Shown: piece by piece, positions 1-7,850 of the stretch
Numbering within the stretch: position 1 is the first letter of the stretch
Layout: every line of letters starts with the position of its first letter
Assembly: GCA_030531915.1 (NCBI GenBank)
Contig: JAUNMD010000003.1
Span: forward strand, 1 to 24,365
Origin: Pseudomonadota bacterium
Lineage (GTDB): Bacteria; Pseudomonadota; Alphaproteobacteria; Rs-D84
Length of the DNA stretch: 24,365 nucleotides
Direction: 5' to 3'
Notes under the pieces: model-generated
The model's input: the letters and a program-made list of their open reading frames with translations, nothing else
The model's database searches: none
What the model was told of the DNA's origin: nothing
Position numbers and translations under genes: made by a program

Positions 1-289
1 TTGCGCGTGCGGTCGTTGTTGATGCGGTGCGGGCAACCGTTTTTGTCGATGCGCTGCGGGCGGATACGCCGGTCGCACTGCGTGATGTGGTCGCGCGTGC
101 TGTCTGGCGCGTGGTTGTGGCGCGTGATTGTGCGCTGACCGTTGCGGCCCCACCGCGTGATGTGCCCGATTGTGATTGATTGGTTTGGGGTGTCTGATTT
201 CGGCTGATATTTGACGCGCTGCGCACCGCAGCATCGGCCATGCCGATGCCGGCACACAATGTGGCGGCAAAAAGCAAAATCTTTTTCAT
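1..289 (-). CDS. Secreted low-complexity Thr/Ser/Arg-rich protein, truncated at window edge
   Basis: The reading frame runs leftward from an ATG at 289 and is still open at base 1, so only about 96 N-terminal residues are visible. They begin MKKILLFAATLCAGIGMADA, a textbook Sec signal peptide with a cleavage site near ADA/A. The rest is low complexity, rich in Thr, Ala, Ser, Arg and Gln, with repeated short 'ARxA/TTxR' patterns. An AAAGGA Shine-Dalgarno sits just before the start. Function is unknown. The signal peptide plus variable Ser/Thr-rich leader resembles the start of the Cys-rich protein encoded at 779-2929, so it may belong to the same broad class of exported proteins; this is inference. 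It lies downstream of infA on the same strand, but infA has its own terminator and this gene has its own candidate promoter. Confidence 0.7.
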   Translation of the reverse strand, partial: MKKILLFAATLCAGIGMADAAVRSASNISRNQTPQTNQSQSGTSRGGAATVSAQSRATTTRQTARATTSRSATGVSARSASTKTVARTASTTTARA

Positions 290-306
290 TCCTTTGTACG
301 TCACAT

Positions 307-336
307 ATGATATCAAAAAAGCCCATTTCTGGGCAA
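307..336 (-). promoter_or_regulatory. Candidate promoter overlapping a small hairpin, for the left-edge secreted protein gene
   Basis: On the minus strand TTGCCC (331-336) and TATCAT (307-312) are 18 bp apart, giving a start near 300 and a leader of about 11 nt before the ATG at 289. The hairpin GCCC/GGGC with a T-run (315-334) lies inside the same segment, so it could instead be a second infA terminator. The two readings cannot be separated by eye. Confidence 0.4.
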
Positions 337-359
337 GGGGTATTTCAATAAAATTCAAA

Positions 360-389
360 CAAAAAATCCACCGATGTGGTGGATTTTTA
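360..389 (-). terminator. infA rho-independent terminator
   Basis: AAAAATCCACC and GGTGGATTTTT pair around a 4-nt loop immediately after the infA stop codon, followed on the minus strand by a T-run. Confidence 0.85.
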
Positions 390-390
390 A

Positions 391-639
391 CTATTGATTG
401 TTTGCATCTGGGGTGGGGCGATTACGTTCAACAAATGTAATGCGACCCTTGTCCAAATCGTATGGCGTCATTTCAACGCGAACCTTTTCCCCGATGTTGA
501 CCCAAATGCGTGCCTTGCGCATTTTGCCGCATACGGTTGCCAGAATTTCGTGTCCGTTTTCCAATTTGACACGGAACATGGTGTTGGGCAGTTTGTCTTC
601 GACCGTGCCGCTGAATACAATTACATCATCTTTTGCCAT
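391..639 (-). CDS. infA: Translation initiation factor IF-1
   Basis: This 82-residue protein is a single S1/OB-fold domain that binds the 30S A site during initiation together with IF-2 and IF-3. The family signatures are clear: MAKDDVI at the start, [15 protein letters not shown] in the middle and [13 protein letters not shown] near the end. The usual GKMRK segment is present. It is about ten residues longer than the typical 72-residue IF-1 because of a polar tail after the OB fold. The ATG at 639 is preceded by AAGGAA. The gene ends in TAG and is followed directly by its own terminator, so it is probably monocistronic. The divergent gene on the other side starts at 779. Confidence 0.97.
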   Translation of the reverse strand: MAKDDVIVFSGTVEDKLPNTMFRVKLENGHEILATVCGKMRKARIWVNIGEKVRVEMTPYDLDKGRITFVERNRPTPDANNQ

Positions 640-721
640 ATCTATTCCTTGGATTTTTCTGCAAATTTACGGCTGTAATCATAATGCGTGGCATAAAAAA
701 TTGCAAGATGTTTTTATCTGC

Positions 722-750
722 TTGCGCCACGCCCCGACATTTGATAAAAT
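722..750 (+). promoter_or_regulatory. Sigma70-type promoter of the Cys-rich paralogue operon
   Basis: TTGCGC (722-727) and TAAAAT (745-750) are separated by exactly 17 bp. Transcription would start near 757, leaving a short leader that carries the AGGGTGGA ribosome-binding site before the ATG at 779. Confidence 0.6.
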
Positions 751-778
751 TAGGCATAATAATGTAGGGTGGATTCAC

Positions 779-2929
779 ATGAAATTAGTTTCGTTTTTTA
801 CGTTGTTATGTGCTGTGCCGTCGTTGGCGTTTGGCGCGACGCGCGATGCGGATTCTGTGCGCGTTGGTGTGACGCGTATGTCGATGGCGGGCGCGCGTTC
901 GCCCAATATGGTTGCGAATTTGCAGCCGACCATGACGACGAAACCCGCGACCGCAACGGGTGGCACAACGAATGGCGCGGTTGCAACATTGCCGGCAAAT
1001 TCGTCCACTGTGCCGGTGGTGACGGACGAAAAAACTGATACAAAGAACACTGATTGTCGTACGGCGTATCGCACATGCATGGACGAGTTTTGCTTGCTAG
1101 ATGAATCCGAGGGGCGTCGTTGTGCGTGTTCATCGAATATTGAACAGTCAAAAAGTTTGATTCAAGAAATTCAATCAATCCAGTCAGAGGCGGACAGTTT
1201 ATACACCGTCGGGGTTGAGCGCGAACAACTGGGGGCCAAGGCAAAGTTGGTCTTTGGCGAAAGCGAAAATGCCAAGAAGAGTTCGCGCGCATCTGGTATA
1301 AGTTTTATTGATTGGTTAAACAGCGGCAGTGCCAGTGACACGGACGCGTTGGACACCGATAATGATATTGGTGATGGCCTGTATGCGATGGCGTCTGAAT
1401 ATTGTGCCGATAAATTGGCGGCATGTGGCGACAGTGCCGAAATGGAAGAGATACTGTATGCGCGCCAGATTGTATCAGATTGTAAATCGTTTAATGCATA
1501 TTTGACCGACCAGAAAACAAACGCAACCGCGAATAAACGCACGGCCGAGGCCGCAGTGCGCAAGGCGCGTTTGGAAATGCTGGACACGACAAACAAATAC
1601 AATCGTGGCGAATGCTTGTTGGCGTATCGTGCATGCATCGCGGACAAGGGCGGTTGTGGAACTAATTTCGAAAACTGTCTGGACGCGGATTTGTTGGGGC
1701 GTCGTGCGAACGCGTGTGAAAACGTGTTGGATCAATGCATGGCGGTGCGTGATTATGTTGTCCAAGATTGGGCGGCGGAATCTGAAACTATTTTGGCTGA
1801 TGCAGCAAAGTATGCGGACAAAAATGCGCGTGCAACATGTTTGGCACGAATCCAAGTTTGCTTGGAAGACAGTTGCAGCACAGAAACAAATTCGGCGTGT
1901 TTGACCGATGTGAATGTGGCTGCGGGTATTTGTCCGGTGATTACAGAATGCGAAACACTGATTCCTGGGATTCAGGGCAGTGTGAATGACAAACTGGGCT
2001 ATCTGCGTACGCAGTTCTGCCAGAACGATATTGATAAATGCTTGCAAGACAAATGTGGTGAAAACTTTACTGCACCAGAATGCTTGGGCAAAACACCGAC
2101 GGAAATTGCCGCGTTGTGTCCGCAGTCAATGTATCCATCGTGCAAGAATGAAACGCAATTTGATATCATTGTTCAATCCGTGCTGTTACAGATGGATTAC
2201 AAATTGGTTCAGGGTTGTTTGAACTATTTCGGTGAACAGTTGGGGGCGGTATGTGGGACTGATATGTCATGTTTGCCGACCGATACAACGATTGCGTCAT
2301 TGACAACTGTGCCAGATAATTCGACGGATTTGGCGGCATTGCGTGAAACCGTACGCAGTAATGTTTCGGCGTCTGTTGATGAATTTTTCAAACAGTTTGA
2401 ACAGGACAAGACCGTTGCGGCATGCCAAGACAGTGAAAAGCCACAGGGGCGTAAGTCATTGGGTGACACCGTATTTAACAGTGCGAAAATGATTGCACAA
2501 ATTGGTGCGGAAAATCGCGTGATGCGTGCATTGGAATCCAAGATTGCCGAACTGTCACGCCAGCAAGATTTGGATGCGGCGGAAAAGAATTGCTTGGCAA
2601 CCTATCAGGTTGAATCGCCGGACAAATCCAGCAAGAATTACAGTTATATTCGCAGTGTGTCGTTTGAACCGTCATTGCGTAACTGCCACGTTTGCCGTAT
2701 GCAACAGGTTTGTGAAACCGGCGGCGAATCCAAGGGTACGGCGGGGCTGAAAGGTCTGGCGGGTGGTATGTCCGCGGGCGCGGCGGCCGGCACGATGGTA
2801 TCCCCAGGTTGGGGCACGGCGATTGGTGGCGTCGTTGGCGCAGTTGGCGGTCTGTTCGCAGGACGCAGTGCCGGTGGCCAACAAGAATTTTGTCAGGAAA
2901 TCGAATCGTGCGAAGACATAAATATGTAA
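779..2929 (+). CDS. Secreted cysteine-rich repeat protein A (36 Cys, C-terminal glycine zipper)
   Basis: This 716-residue exported protein does not match a family I recognise. The frame is open from 398, but the ATG at 779 is chosen because it gives a clean signal peptide (MKLVSFFTLLCAVPSLAFGA) and follows AGGGTGGA and a promoter. A Thr/Ala-rich linker (to about residue 90) leads into a region with repeated C-x6-C and C-x4-C spacings, for example CRTAYRTC-MDEFC, CLLAYRAC, CENVLDQC and CLARIQVC. There are 36 cysteines after the signal peptide, an even number compatible with disulfides. Charged helical stretches separate the clusters. Near the C-terminus come NCHVC, then a glycine-zipper segment (about residues 645-695) of the kind that inserts in or packs on membranes, and the ending CEDINM. 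The next gene, 20 bp downstream, is a paralogue. Likely periplasmic or outer-membrane associated; function unknown. Confidence 0.85.
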   Translation: MKLVSFFTLLCAVPSLAFGATRDADSVRVGVTRMSMAGARSPNMVANLQPTMTTKPATATGGTTNGAVATLPANSSTVPVVTDEKTDTKNTDCRTAYRTCMDEFCLLDESEGRRCACSSNIEQSKSLIQEIQSIQSEADSLYTVGVEREQLGAKAKLVFGESENAKKSSRASGISFIDWLNSGSASDTDALDTDNDIGDGLYAMASEYCADKLAACGDSAEMEEILYARQIVSDCKSFNAYLTDQKTNATANKRTAEAAVRKARLEMLDTTNKYNRGECLLAYRACIADKGGCGTNFENCLDADLLGRRANACENVLDQCMAVRDYVVQDWAAESETILADAAKYADKNARATCLARIQVCLEDSCSTETNSACLTDVNVAAGICPVITECETLIPGIQGSVNDKLGYLRTQFCQNDIDKCLQDKCGENFTAPECLGKTPTEIAALCPQSMYPSCKNETQFDIIVQSVLLQMDYKLVQGCLNYFGEQLGAVCGTDMSCLPTDTTIASLTTVPDNSTDLAALRETVRSNVSASVDEFFKQFEQDKTVAACQDSEKPQGRKSLGDTVFNSAKMIAQIGAENRVMRALESKIAELSRQQDLDAAEKNCLATYQVESPDKSSKNYSYIRSVSFEPSLRNCHVCRMQQVCETGGESKGTAGLKGLAGGMSAGAAAGTMVSPGWGTAIGGVVGAVGGLFAGRSAGGQQEFCQEIESCEDINM

Positions 2930-2949
2930 GATAATATGGGCGGAGAGAG

Positions 2950-5415
2950 ATGAGCTTGAAAAATATTTTAGCGTATCTGTTATGTGGGGTTGCGTTTGCT
3001 GATGTTGGTGGGGCGGCGGCCGCGGTCAAATCGACCAAGGTTGCAAAGCAATCGGCAATTCAAAACGGCACAACCGTGCGCACGCGACTGACCGCCACGG
3101 GGCTGTATGATCAGGCGTGCTATGATGCGTACTATGGCTGTATGGATCAGTTCTGTATCACCGACAATTCCAACGGGGGCAGTTGCGCATGCAGTGATGA
3201 TAATGCCAAATACGAAGCACAACTGGCAGAAATTCAATCCATTATGAACGAGGCCGCGCGTATTCGCACCGAAGAGGTTGAAAAGGTCAAGGCGGGTGCG
3301 GACGCAGACATTGTCTTTACCGGCACGCGTAAATATGACGAAAACGGAAATATTATGTCGGCGGGCGAATTGACCGCGGCAGAAAAGAAAGCACAATCGC
3401 GCCAGAGTTTGATGGCACTGTTTGAAAACAATACCACCGATGACGATGATGTTTTTGGCAGTGAAATCAGCACCATTGCTGACAAGACCGGTGCGGCACT
3501 GTTTGCCGCCGCCCAGGAATTGTGCACTGCGCAAATTCCAGATAATTGTGAAAAAGATTTGAATTTCTTGACCCAATTATATTCACGTCAAATTGTGTCG
3601 GATTGCAAGGGGTTTGAAAACAGTTTGACCACCCAGATGGCAAACGCCAAACAAGATTTGGCCGCCGCCCAGGGCGAGGTTCGCGATGCCTTGCGCGAAA
3701 GTTTTGAATCCGCCAACAAATACGATTTGGGTACTTGCATGGTTGAGTTCAAAAAGTGCATGCTGACCGATGATGCGTGTGGCGCGGATTGGGAAAATTG
3801 TGTTTCAACGATTGCATCTGAAAATATGCAGAATAATGCCGCGGTCAGCACCGCATCGACCAAGGTTGCAACGGTGAATACGTATGATATTACCGCGTCC
3901 ACGATGGAAATTCTGGATTCCAAGCGTACGATTTGTGAAAATGTTTTGGACAACTGTGTCGCCGTGCGCGATCAGGTTTGGCCCGCCTTTCTGCGCGAGG
4001 CCGCACCAACAATCAAATTGGCCGAAACCAAGATTGAATCAAAGTTCCGTCAATCGTGCCTGACCAATATTTCAAACTGTATCCAGACAGCGTGTAAAGA
4101 TAATGTCGCGGGCAAGGGCGTTGCGACGATGGACGCATGCCTGTCTCGTCCTGATATGGCGCGCAGTTTCTGCAAGGTGGAAATTGATCCGTGCGAACGT
4201 ATGGAACCACTGATTTGGGGTTATGTCACAGATAAACTGGCGGCGATGCGTGTTGATGCGTGCACCCAAGAGGTCAAAGATTGCTTTACCGCTGATACGC
4301 GTTGCGGGTCTGAGTTCCAGAATTGTATCGGTATGGATTATGACTTTATCCATGATATCTGCCCGATTGATACCTTGGTCGTGTGCAAGGCGAATAATCC
4401 GGCGTTTTCGATGGACGATTTGGATTCTATGTTGATGGGGCTGTATCTGAATATTGATAACGCCGCATTGAACCAGTGTCAGGATTTGGTTGATACCAAG
4501 ATGACAGAGGTCTGTGGCAGCACCACCGACTGTAACAAATTCGCGTCTGACGATACGTTGGGCACGGGGTCATTGCGCAGCCAGAAAGATGGCACAACAT
4601 ATCGCGTGACGGGTATGATTTCGTTCGGCAGTATCAAGATGGGTGATGCGACCGGTCGCGTGGTTGATAACGGCGATGGCACAACAACAAAACTGGGGGC
4701 GGGGCAAATCGGTGTCAATGAATACTTGGCACAGGTACGCAGCCGCAACGCGGATGTTGCAAATGCCGATGGTATCATTTCGTCCATCGAAGAAGAACTG
4801 AATAACATCGCGGGCACAATCAATCGCACGATTTCGCTGATTGAACAAGATCCTGAGATTCAGTACTGCATCAGTGGGCGTAACCTGTCCCAGATTACGG
4901 GCAATGCGAACCAGAAAACAACGGCGCGTTTTCCGAACTTGTTAAACAGTGTTAAAATGCAAATCGCGGCGTCGGCCCTGCGTCAGGCCCAAGATAACTA
5001 TAACGCAAAATTAAATTCGGAAATTGCGGCGGCAACCAAGAATGCATCGGCAGATTTGGCGCAATACATGTGCCAGAAAATGGCGGAAAATGGCGGAACG
5101 GGTTCGGCAGAATCTGCGCAGGCATCAACGCCACTGGCCGCGCCATACGCAATCAGTTACGATGTGGGTTCTGGTCTGACGAACGAGGATTTAACACGTG
5201 GCGGCAATGGTGAAACGTCGGTTACCACCACCGCAGGCAGTGGCGTTACACGTACGGTGACCAGTATGTTTAACCGTGATACGCGTGTGTGTCACGTATG
5301 CACCACCACAACAACACAGAGTTGCACAATCAAGGGCGGCAACTGGTTCCGCAAGGCGAACAAGAGTTGCGACGTTTCAACCAACGGCCCGAATTGTGAA
5401 GATATCGAAATGTAA
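2950..5415 (+). CDS. Secreted cysteine-rich repeat protein B (36 Cys), paralogue of A
   Basis: This 821-residue exported protein starts at an ATG with GGAGAGAG upstream, 20 bp after gene A, so the two are one operon. The signal peptide is about 24 residues (MSLKNILAYLLCGVAFADVG). The mature part has 36 cysteines, and roughly the first 29 line up in order with those of protein A: CYDAYYGC-MDQFC, CACS, RQIVSDCK (identical in both), CENVLDNC, NCIQTAC, and CHVC near the end. It also ends in the shared CEDI-x-M. It differs by an acidic DDDD insert near residue 160, a Gly/Asp-rich insert around residues 540-600, a helical Gln/Ala-rich stretch, and the absence of the glycine zipper; a Ser/Thr/Gly-rich stretch lies before CHVC instead. 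No catalytic motif is visible. The pair probably arose by tandem duplication and may form a disulfide-stabilised envelope structure; that role is inference. Confidence 0.85.
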   Translation: MSLKNILAYLLCGVAFADVGGAAAAVKSTKVAKQSAIQNGTTVRTRLTATGLYDQACYDAYYGCMDQFCITDNSNGGSCACSDDNAKYEAQLAEIQSIMNEAARIRTEEVEKVKAGADADIVFTGTRKYDENGNIMSAGELTAAEKKAQSRQSLMALFENNTTDDDDVFGSEISTIADKTGAALFAAAQELCTAQIPDNCEKDLNFLTQLYSRQIVSDCKGFENSLTTQMANAKQDLAAAQGEVRDALRESFESANKYDLGTCMVEFKKCMLTDDACGADWENCVSTIASENMQNNAAVSTASTKVATVNTYDITASTMEILDSKRTICENVLDNCVAVRDQVWPAFLREAAPTIKLAETKIESKFRQSCLTNISNCIQTACKDNVAGKGVATMDACLSRPDMARSFCKVEIDPCERMEPLIWGYVTDKLAAMRVDACTQEVKDCFTADTRCGSEFQNCIGMDYDFIHDICPIDTLVVCKANNPAFSMDDLDSMLMGLYLNIDNAALNQCQDLVDTKMTEVCGSTTDCNKFASDDTLGTGSLRSQKDGTTYRVTGMISFGSIKMGDATGRVVDNGDGTTTKLGAGQIGVNEYLAQVRSRNADVANADGIISSIEEELNNIAGTINRTISLIEQDPEIQYCISGRNLSQITGNANQKTTARFPNLLNSVKMQIAASALRQAQDNYNAKLNSEIAAATKNASADLAQYMCQKMAENGGTGSAESAQASTPLAAPYAISYDVGSGLTNEDLTRGGNGETSVTTTAGSGVTRTVTSMFNRDTRVCHVCTTTTTQSCTIKGGNWFRKANKSCDVSTNGPNCEDIEM

Positions 5416-5421
5416 AAATCA

Positions 5422-5445
5422 ATCGGGCCCAATGGCCCGATTTTT
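5422..5445 (+). terminator. Terminator after the Cys-rich operon
   Basis: ATCGGGCC pairs with GGCCCGAT around a short loop, followed by TTTTT. It lies between the Cys-rich operon and mscS, only 23 bp before the mscS start, so mscS would rely on read-through or on a promoter I cannot identify. Confidence 0.8.
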
Positions 5446-5467
5446 ATCAGAACAAAGGAAATAATTC

Positions 5468-6310
5468 ATGACAGTTGCACGTGCATTGGCAAAAGATATT
5501 GATTTGGAATCTGTGATTACATCGCTGGGGCAAACGGCGGTGCATTTTGCAATAAAATTGACCGCGTCTGTATTTATATTGGTCGCGGGATTGTGGCTGG
5601 CGGGGCGCATATCGCGTTCGGTCAAACGGGGAATGGAACGTCGCAATCTTGACCCGTCGTTGCAATCCTTTGTTGGGTCGTTTGTTAGTATCGTACTGCG
5701 TATAATTGCGATTGTGATATCGCTGACGACGGTCGGGGTTCAGATGACATCGATTGTCGCGGTCTTGGGCGCGGGCGCATTGGCGGTCGGTATGGCATTG
5801 TCGGGCACGATGCAGAACTTTGCCGGTGGCATTATCATATTGTTCTTGAAACCGTTCAAGGTGGGTGACACGATTTTAACCGCCACGGGCAAGACGGGCA
5901 TTGTGAAAAAAATTATGATTTTCACAACCGAATTACACACGTTTGACAATCAGGTTATATTCTTGCCAAATGGCGCGCTGTCCAATGGTGAAATAACGAA
6001 TTTATCGGGTGGGTCATTGCGCCGTACTGATTTGACAGTTGGAATTTCGTACGGTTCGCGCGTGGCGGTTGCGCGGCGCGCGATTCTGGACATATTGGCG
6101 CGTGATCCGCGAATTGCGGACAAACCCGCACCATCGGTATTTGTGCGCGAACTGGGGGACAGTGCGGTTGTGTTGACCGTGCGATTCTGGTCAAAGTATG
6201 GCGATATGGCGGACGCCAGCGCGGACACATTGGAACAGATTTACAATGAACTGCCAAAGAAAAAGGTTGAATTCCCATTCCCACAAATGGACGTGCATAT
6301 TACAAAATAG
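5468..6310 (+). CDS. mscS: Small-conductance mechanosensitive channel MscS
   Basis: At 280 residues this has the classical short MscS length. MscS opens on membrane tension to release solutes during hypo-osmotic shock. Three N-terminal membrane helices are visible at about residues 28-47, 66-86 and 93-120. The third is the pore helix, with the Gly/Ala-rich packing pattern (VLGAGALAVGMALSGTMQNF) followed by the family-typical FAGGIIILFLKPFKVGD. The beta domain contains the usual TELHTFDNQVIFLPNG segment. The C-terminal alpha/beta vestibule domain ends in FPFPQMDVHI, again typical. An AAAGGA site precedes the ATG at 5468. It follows the terminator of the upstream operon and is followed by the ygiW-like gene, which has its own extended -10 promoter. 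Confidence 0.95.
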   Translation: MTVARALAKDIDLESVITSLGQTAVHFAIKLTASVFILVAGLWLAGRISRSVKRGMERRNLDPSLQSFVGSFVSIVLRIIAIVISLTTVGVQMTSIVAVLGAGALAVGMALSGTMQNFAGGIIILFLKPFKVGDTILTATGKTGIVKKIMIFTTELHTFDNQVIFLPNGALSNGEITNLSGGSLRRTDLTVGISYGSRVAVARRAILDILARDPRIADKPAPSVFVRELGDSAVVLTVRFWSKYGDMADASADTLEQIYNELPKKKVEFPFPQMDVHITK

Positions 6311-6312
6311 CG

Positions 6313-6321
6313 TGTTATAAT
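6313..6321 (+). promoter_or_regulatory. Extended -10 promoter of the ygiW-like gene
   Basis: TGT-TATAAT (6313-6321) sits just past the mscS stop codon. No convincing -35 lies 17 bp upstream, as is common with extended -10 promoters. The expected start near 6328 leaves room for the GAAAGGA ribosome-binding site. Confidence 0.6.
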
Positions 6322-6347
6322 TTGTGCATAGAACGAAAGGATTGAAC

Positions 6348-6707
6348 ATGAAACAATTATCTGTATTTGTTGTTGCTGGTATGCTGGCGTCGCCGGCGTT
6401 TGCGGGTTTTGTTGCGGATGCACCGGTTGCGACCCAGAATGCTGATGCGATTGTCACTGTGGCACAGGCCAAAAAAATGCGCGATGATACGCCCGTTATT
6501 GTTCAGGGCAATATTGTCCAACGCATGGGTGATGAAAAATATTTGTTCCGTGACGGGACGGATTCTGTGATTGTTGAAATTGATGACGAAGATTGGGGTG
6601 GCGTCGAGGTGCGCACATCCGACACTGTCAAATTGTATGGCGAGGTTGATTCCGGCCTGTTCAAAACCGAAATTGAGGTCGACAGAATAGAAAAAATTGA
6701 AAAATAA
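6348..6707 (+). CDS. ygiW: YgiW/YdeI-type periplasmic OB-fold (BOF) stress protein
   Basis: This 119-residue secreted protein has a signal peptide MKQLSVFVVAGMLASPAFAG and one small beta-barrel domain. Family features visible are the ADA...VAQAKKMRDDTPVIVQGNI segment, YLFRDGTDSVIVEIDD, and VKLYGEVD...EIEVDRIEKI, matching the BOF (bacterial OB-fold) family of E. coli YgiW/YdeI. Members of that family are periplasmic and linked to peroxide, cadmium and envelope stress; the exact ligand is unsettled. The ATG at 6348 is preferred over an in-frame ATG at 6324 because it has a ribosome-binding site and gives a proper signal peptide. It is probably monocistronic, between its own promoter and a strong terminator. 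The gene symbol is by family resemblance. Confidence 0.85.
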   Translation: MKQLSVFVVAGMLASPAFAGFVADAPVATQNADAIVTVAQAKKMRDDTPVIVQGNIVQRMGDEKYLFRDGTDSVIVEIDDEDWGGVEVRTSDTVKLYGEVDSGLFKTEIEVDRIEKIEK

Positions 6708-6732
6708 AAACCGCCCCATTGGGGCGGTTTTT
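6706..6732 (+). terminator. Terminator after the ygiW-like gene
   Basis: AAACCGCCCC and GGGGCGGTTT pair around ATT and are followed by a T-run. The flanking A-run would let it work on both strands. Confidence 0.9.
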
Positions 6733-6885
6733 CTGTATACTATGAATTGAATCCAATGGGAATTGGGTTTGGGGCTGTCGTAAGCTTCTACTATAGCCGG
6801 TGCAAAACGTGTCTCGGTTTTTGTAACTGTGTGATGTGTTTGTATCGTTAAATCCCCCGACTTGCGTCAGGAGTGACCAGTATTT

Positions 6886-6942
6886 GTGCGCCGGTGGCGC
6901 GGCACTATTTACTGGATTGCCACGCTGCGCTCGCAATGACAA
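6886..6942 (+). repeat. Half copy of the CTGGATTGC/CGCAATGAC palindromic repeat
   Basis: A GC-rich hairpin (GCGCC/GGCGC, 6888-6900) is followed by ATTTACTGGATTGC (to 6920), a short GC-rich centre and CGCAATGAC (6932-6940). GATTGC and GCAATG are inverted-repeat arms. The same unit recurs at 12918, 13014, 13093, 13483, 13572 and 16020. The frames across it translate into familiar spurious peptides (CHCERS/VAIQ type), so it is not coding. Confidence 0.8.
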
Positions 6943-7013
6943 TCGTAGGAACGCGTGACCCTGCGCGGCATTCCTGACGCATCGCGATAAAATCGCTCTG
7001 CGGGTCCTGAGTG

Positions 7014-7283
7014 GGTGGCCCTGGTCGGATTGTACGCTGCGTGGCTGGTCGCCACATCGCGTACCATACGTAAGGCGCGAACGGCGTGCAAAAAAATTGC
7101 ACTTGTTCTTGCCAACTTGCATGACGAACCGACGGTTCTCGTCCGACGGGGTGGCCCGTGGTCGGATTGTAATTCCCATCCAAAATCAGACCAATCGCGG
7201 ATGCTCTTGGTGATTTTGGTGGGCCCCTTTCACTGCGCGGCAAATGGATTGCCGCTTGTTCCGAACCGACGGTTCTCGTCCGA
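7014..7283. repeat. Mosaic of hairpins and tRNA-Leu 3'-end-like fragments in a gene-free region
   Basis: No gene is credible between 6733 and 7345. Within it GGTGGCCCTGGTCGGA (7014-7029) is identical to 16 bases covering the CCA, acceptor and T-arm end of the neighbouring tRNA-Leu (7347-7362). A close variant at 7150-7171 shares the continuation GATTGTA with the first copy. A 21-bp direct repeat starting GAACCGACGGTTC occurs at 7126-7146 and 7263-7283. Several inverted repeats are also present, for example CCAAAATCA at 7179 with TGATTTTGG near 7218. The remaining part, 6733-6885, shows nothing I can name. Confidence 0.6.
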
Positions 7284-7309
7284 ACCAGTAGAACAACACA
7301 ATGTTAAAT

Positions 7310-7332
7310 AAAAAAACACCCAAACGGGTGTT
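7310..7332 (-). terminator. Terminator of tRNA-Leu
   Basis: AACACCC (7315-7321) pairs with GGGTGTT (7326-7332). On the minus strand the stem is followed by a run of seven T. It sits about 14 bp past the tRNA 3' end. Confidence 0.85.
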
Positions 7333-7345
7333 CTTTTATTTAATC

Positions 7346-7430
7346 TGGTGGCCCTGGTCGGACTCGAACCGACACTCCTTGCAGAACTTGATTTTGAGTC
7401 AAGCGCGTCTACCAATTCCGCCACGGGGCC
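7346..7430 (-). tRNA. tRNA-Leu (anticodon CAA)
   Basis: On the minus strand the sequence begins GGCCCCGTGGCGGAATTGG and ends with an encoded CCA (7346-7348). The anticodon stem-loop is CTTGA-CTCAAAA-TCAAG, giving CAA, which reads UUG. A long variable arm (about 13 nt) marks it as class II, and the T-arm GTCGG-TTCGAGT-CCGAC is intact. The acceptor stem has one C-A mismatch. UUG is very common in the genes of this window, which fits a dedicated decoder. It lies just downstream of rpmB on the same strand. Confidence 0.95.
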
Positions 7431-7442
7431 AAAACCGCGCGA

Positions 7443-7820
7443 TTATTTTGCAGCAGCGGCTTTCTTGGCTTCTACTTTTTTAACCAAGCGAGCACTGCGG
7501 GCAGGTTTGTGCGCCGGCTTTTTGGCTGGGGCAGCGGCCTTGCCTTGCTTCTTTTCAATCGCTTTTTTAATCGCAGCCATATCATCGGTCAAACGTGATA
7601 CTGGTTTCGCCATAACATACGCGTCCAGACCGCCGTGCTTGGTCAATGTGCGCAGACCAGCCGTCGAAATACGCAGTGCGAAATCACGATCCAAGATATC
7701 GCTGTGGAACTTTAACTTTTGCAAATTTGGCAAGAACGTGCGTTTTGTATGACGCATAGAGTGGGAAACGTTCATTCCTACTTCTGTTTTCTTACCTGTA
7801 ACTGTACATACACGTGGCAT
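7443..7820 (-). CDS. rpmB: 50S ribosomal protein L28
   Basis: L28 binds 23S rRNA near the E site of the large subunit. The 125-residue protein starts MPRVCTVTGKKTEVGMNVSHS, then HTKRTFLPNLQ and ALRISTAGLRTLTKHGGLDAY, all diagnostic of L28. The conserved fold ends near residue 90. The rest is a Lys/Ala-rich tail, so it is longer than the usual alphaproteobacterial protein of about 95-100 residues, and the basic tail probably contacts rRNA. AAAGGA lies upstream of the ATG at 7820 and a strong promoter is 30 bp further up. tRNA-Leu follows 12 bp after the stop, so the two are probably co-transcribed. Confidence 0.96.
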   Translation of the reverse strand: MPRVCTVTGKKTEVGMNVSHSMRHTKRTFLPNLQKLKFHSDILDRDFALRISTAGLRTLTKHGGLDAYVMAKPVSRLTDDMAAIKKAIEKKQGKAAAPAKKPAHKPARSARLVKKVEAKKAAAAK

Positions 7821-7850
7821 ATCAATAATCCTTTAATAACTGGGGCATAA

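Noticed and set aside
398..778. In-frame upstream extension of Cys-rich protein A
   Set aside because: It would put about 127 residues before a perfect signal peptide and overlap infA antisense; the promoter and ribosome-binding site support the ATG at 779.
6661..7311. Several open frames in the repeat mosaic beside tRNA-Leu
   Set aside because: They share repeated peptides (SDENRRF twice in one frame) produced by the direct repeat, cross hairpins, and lack start signals.
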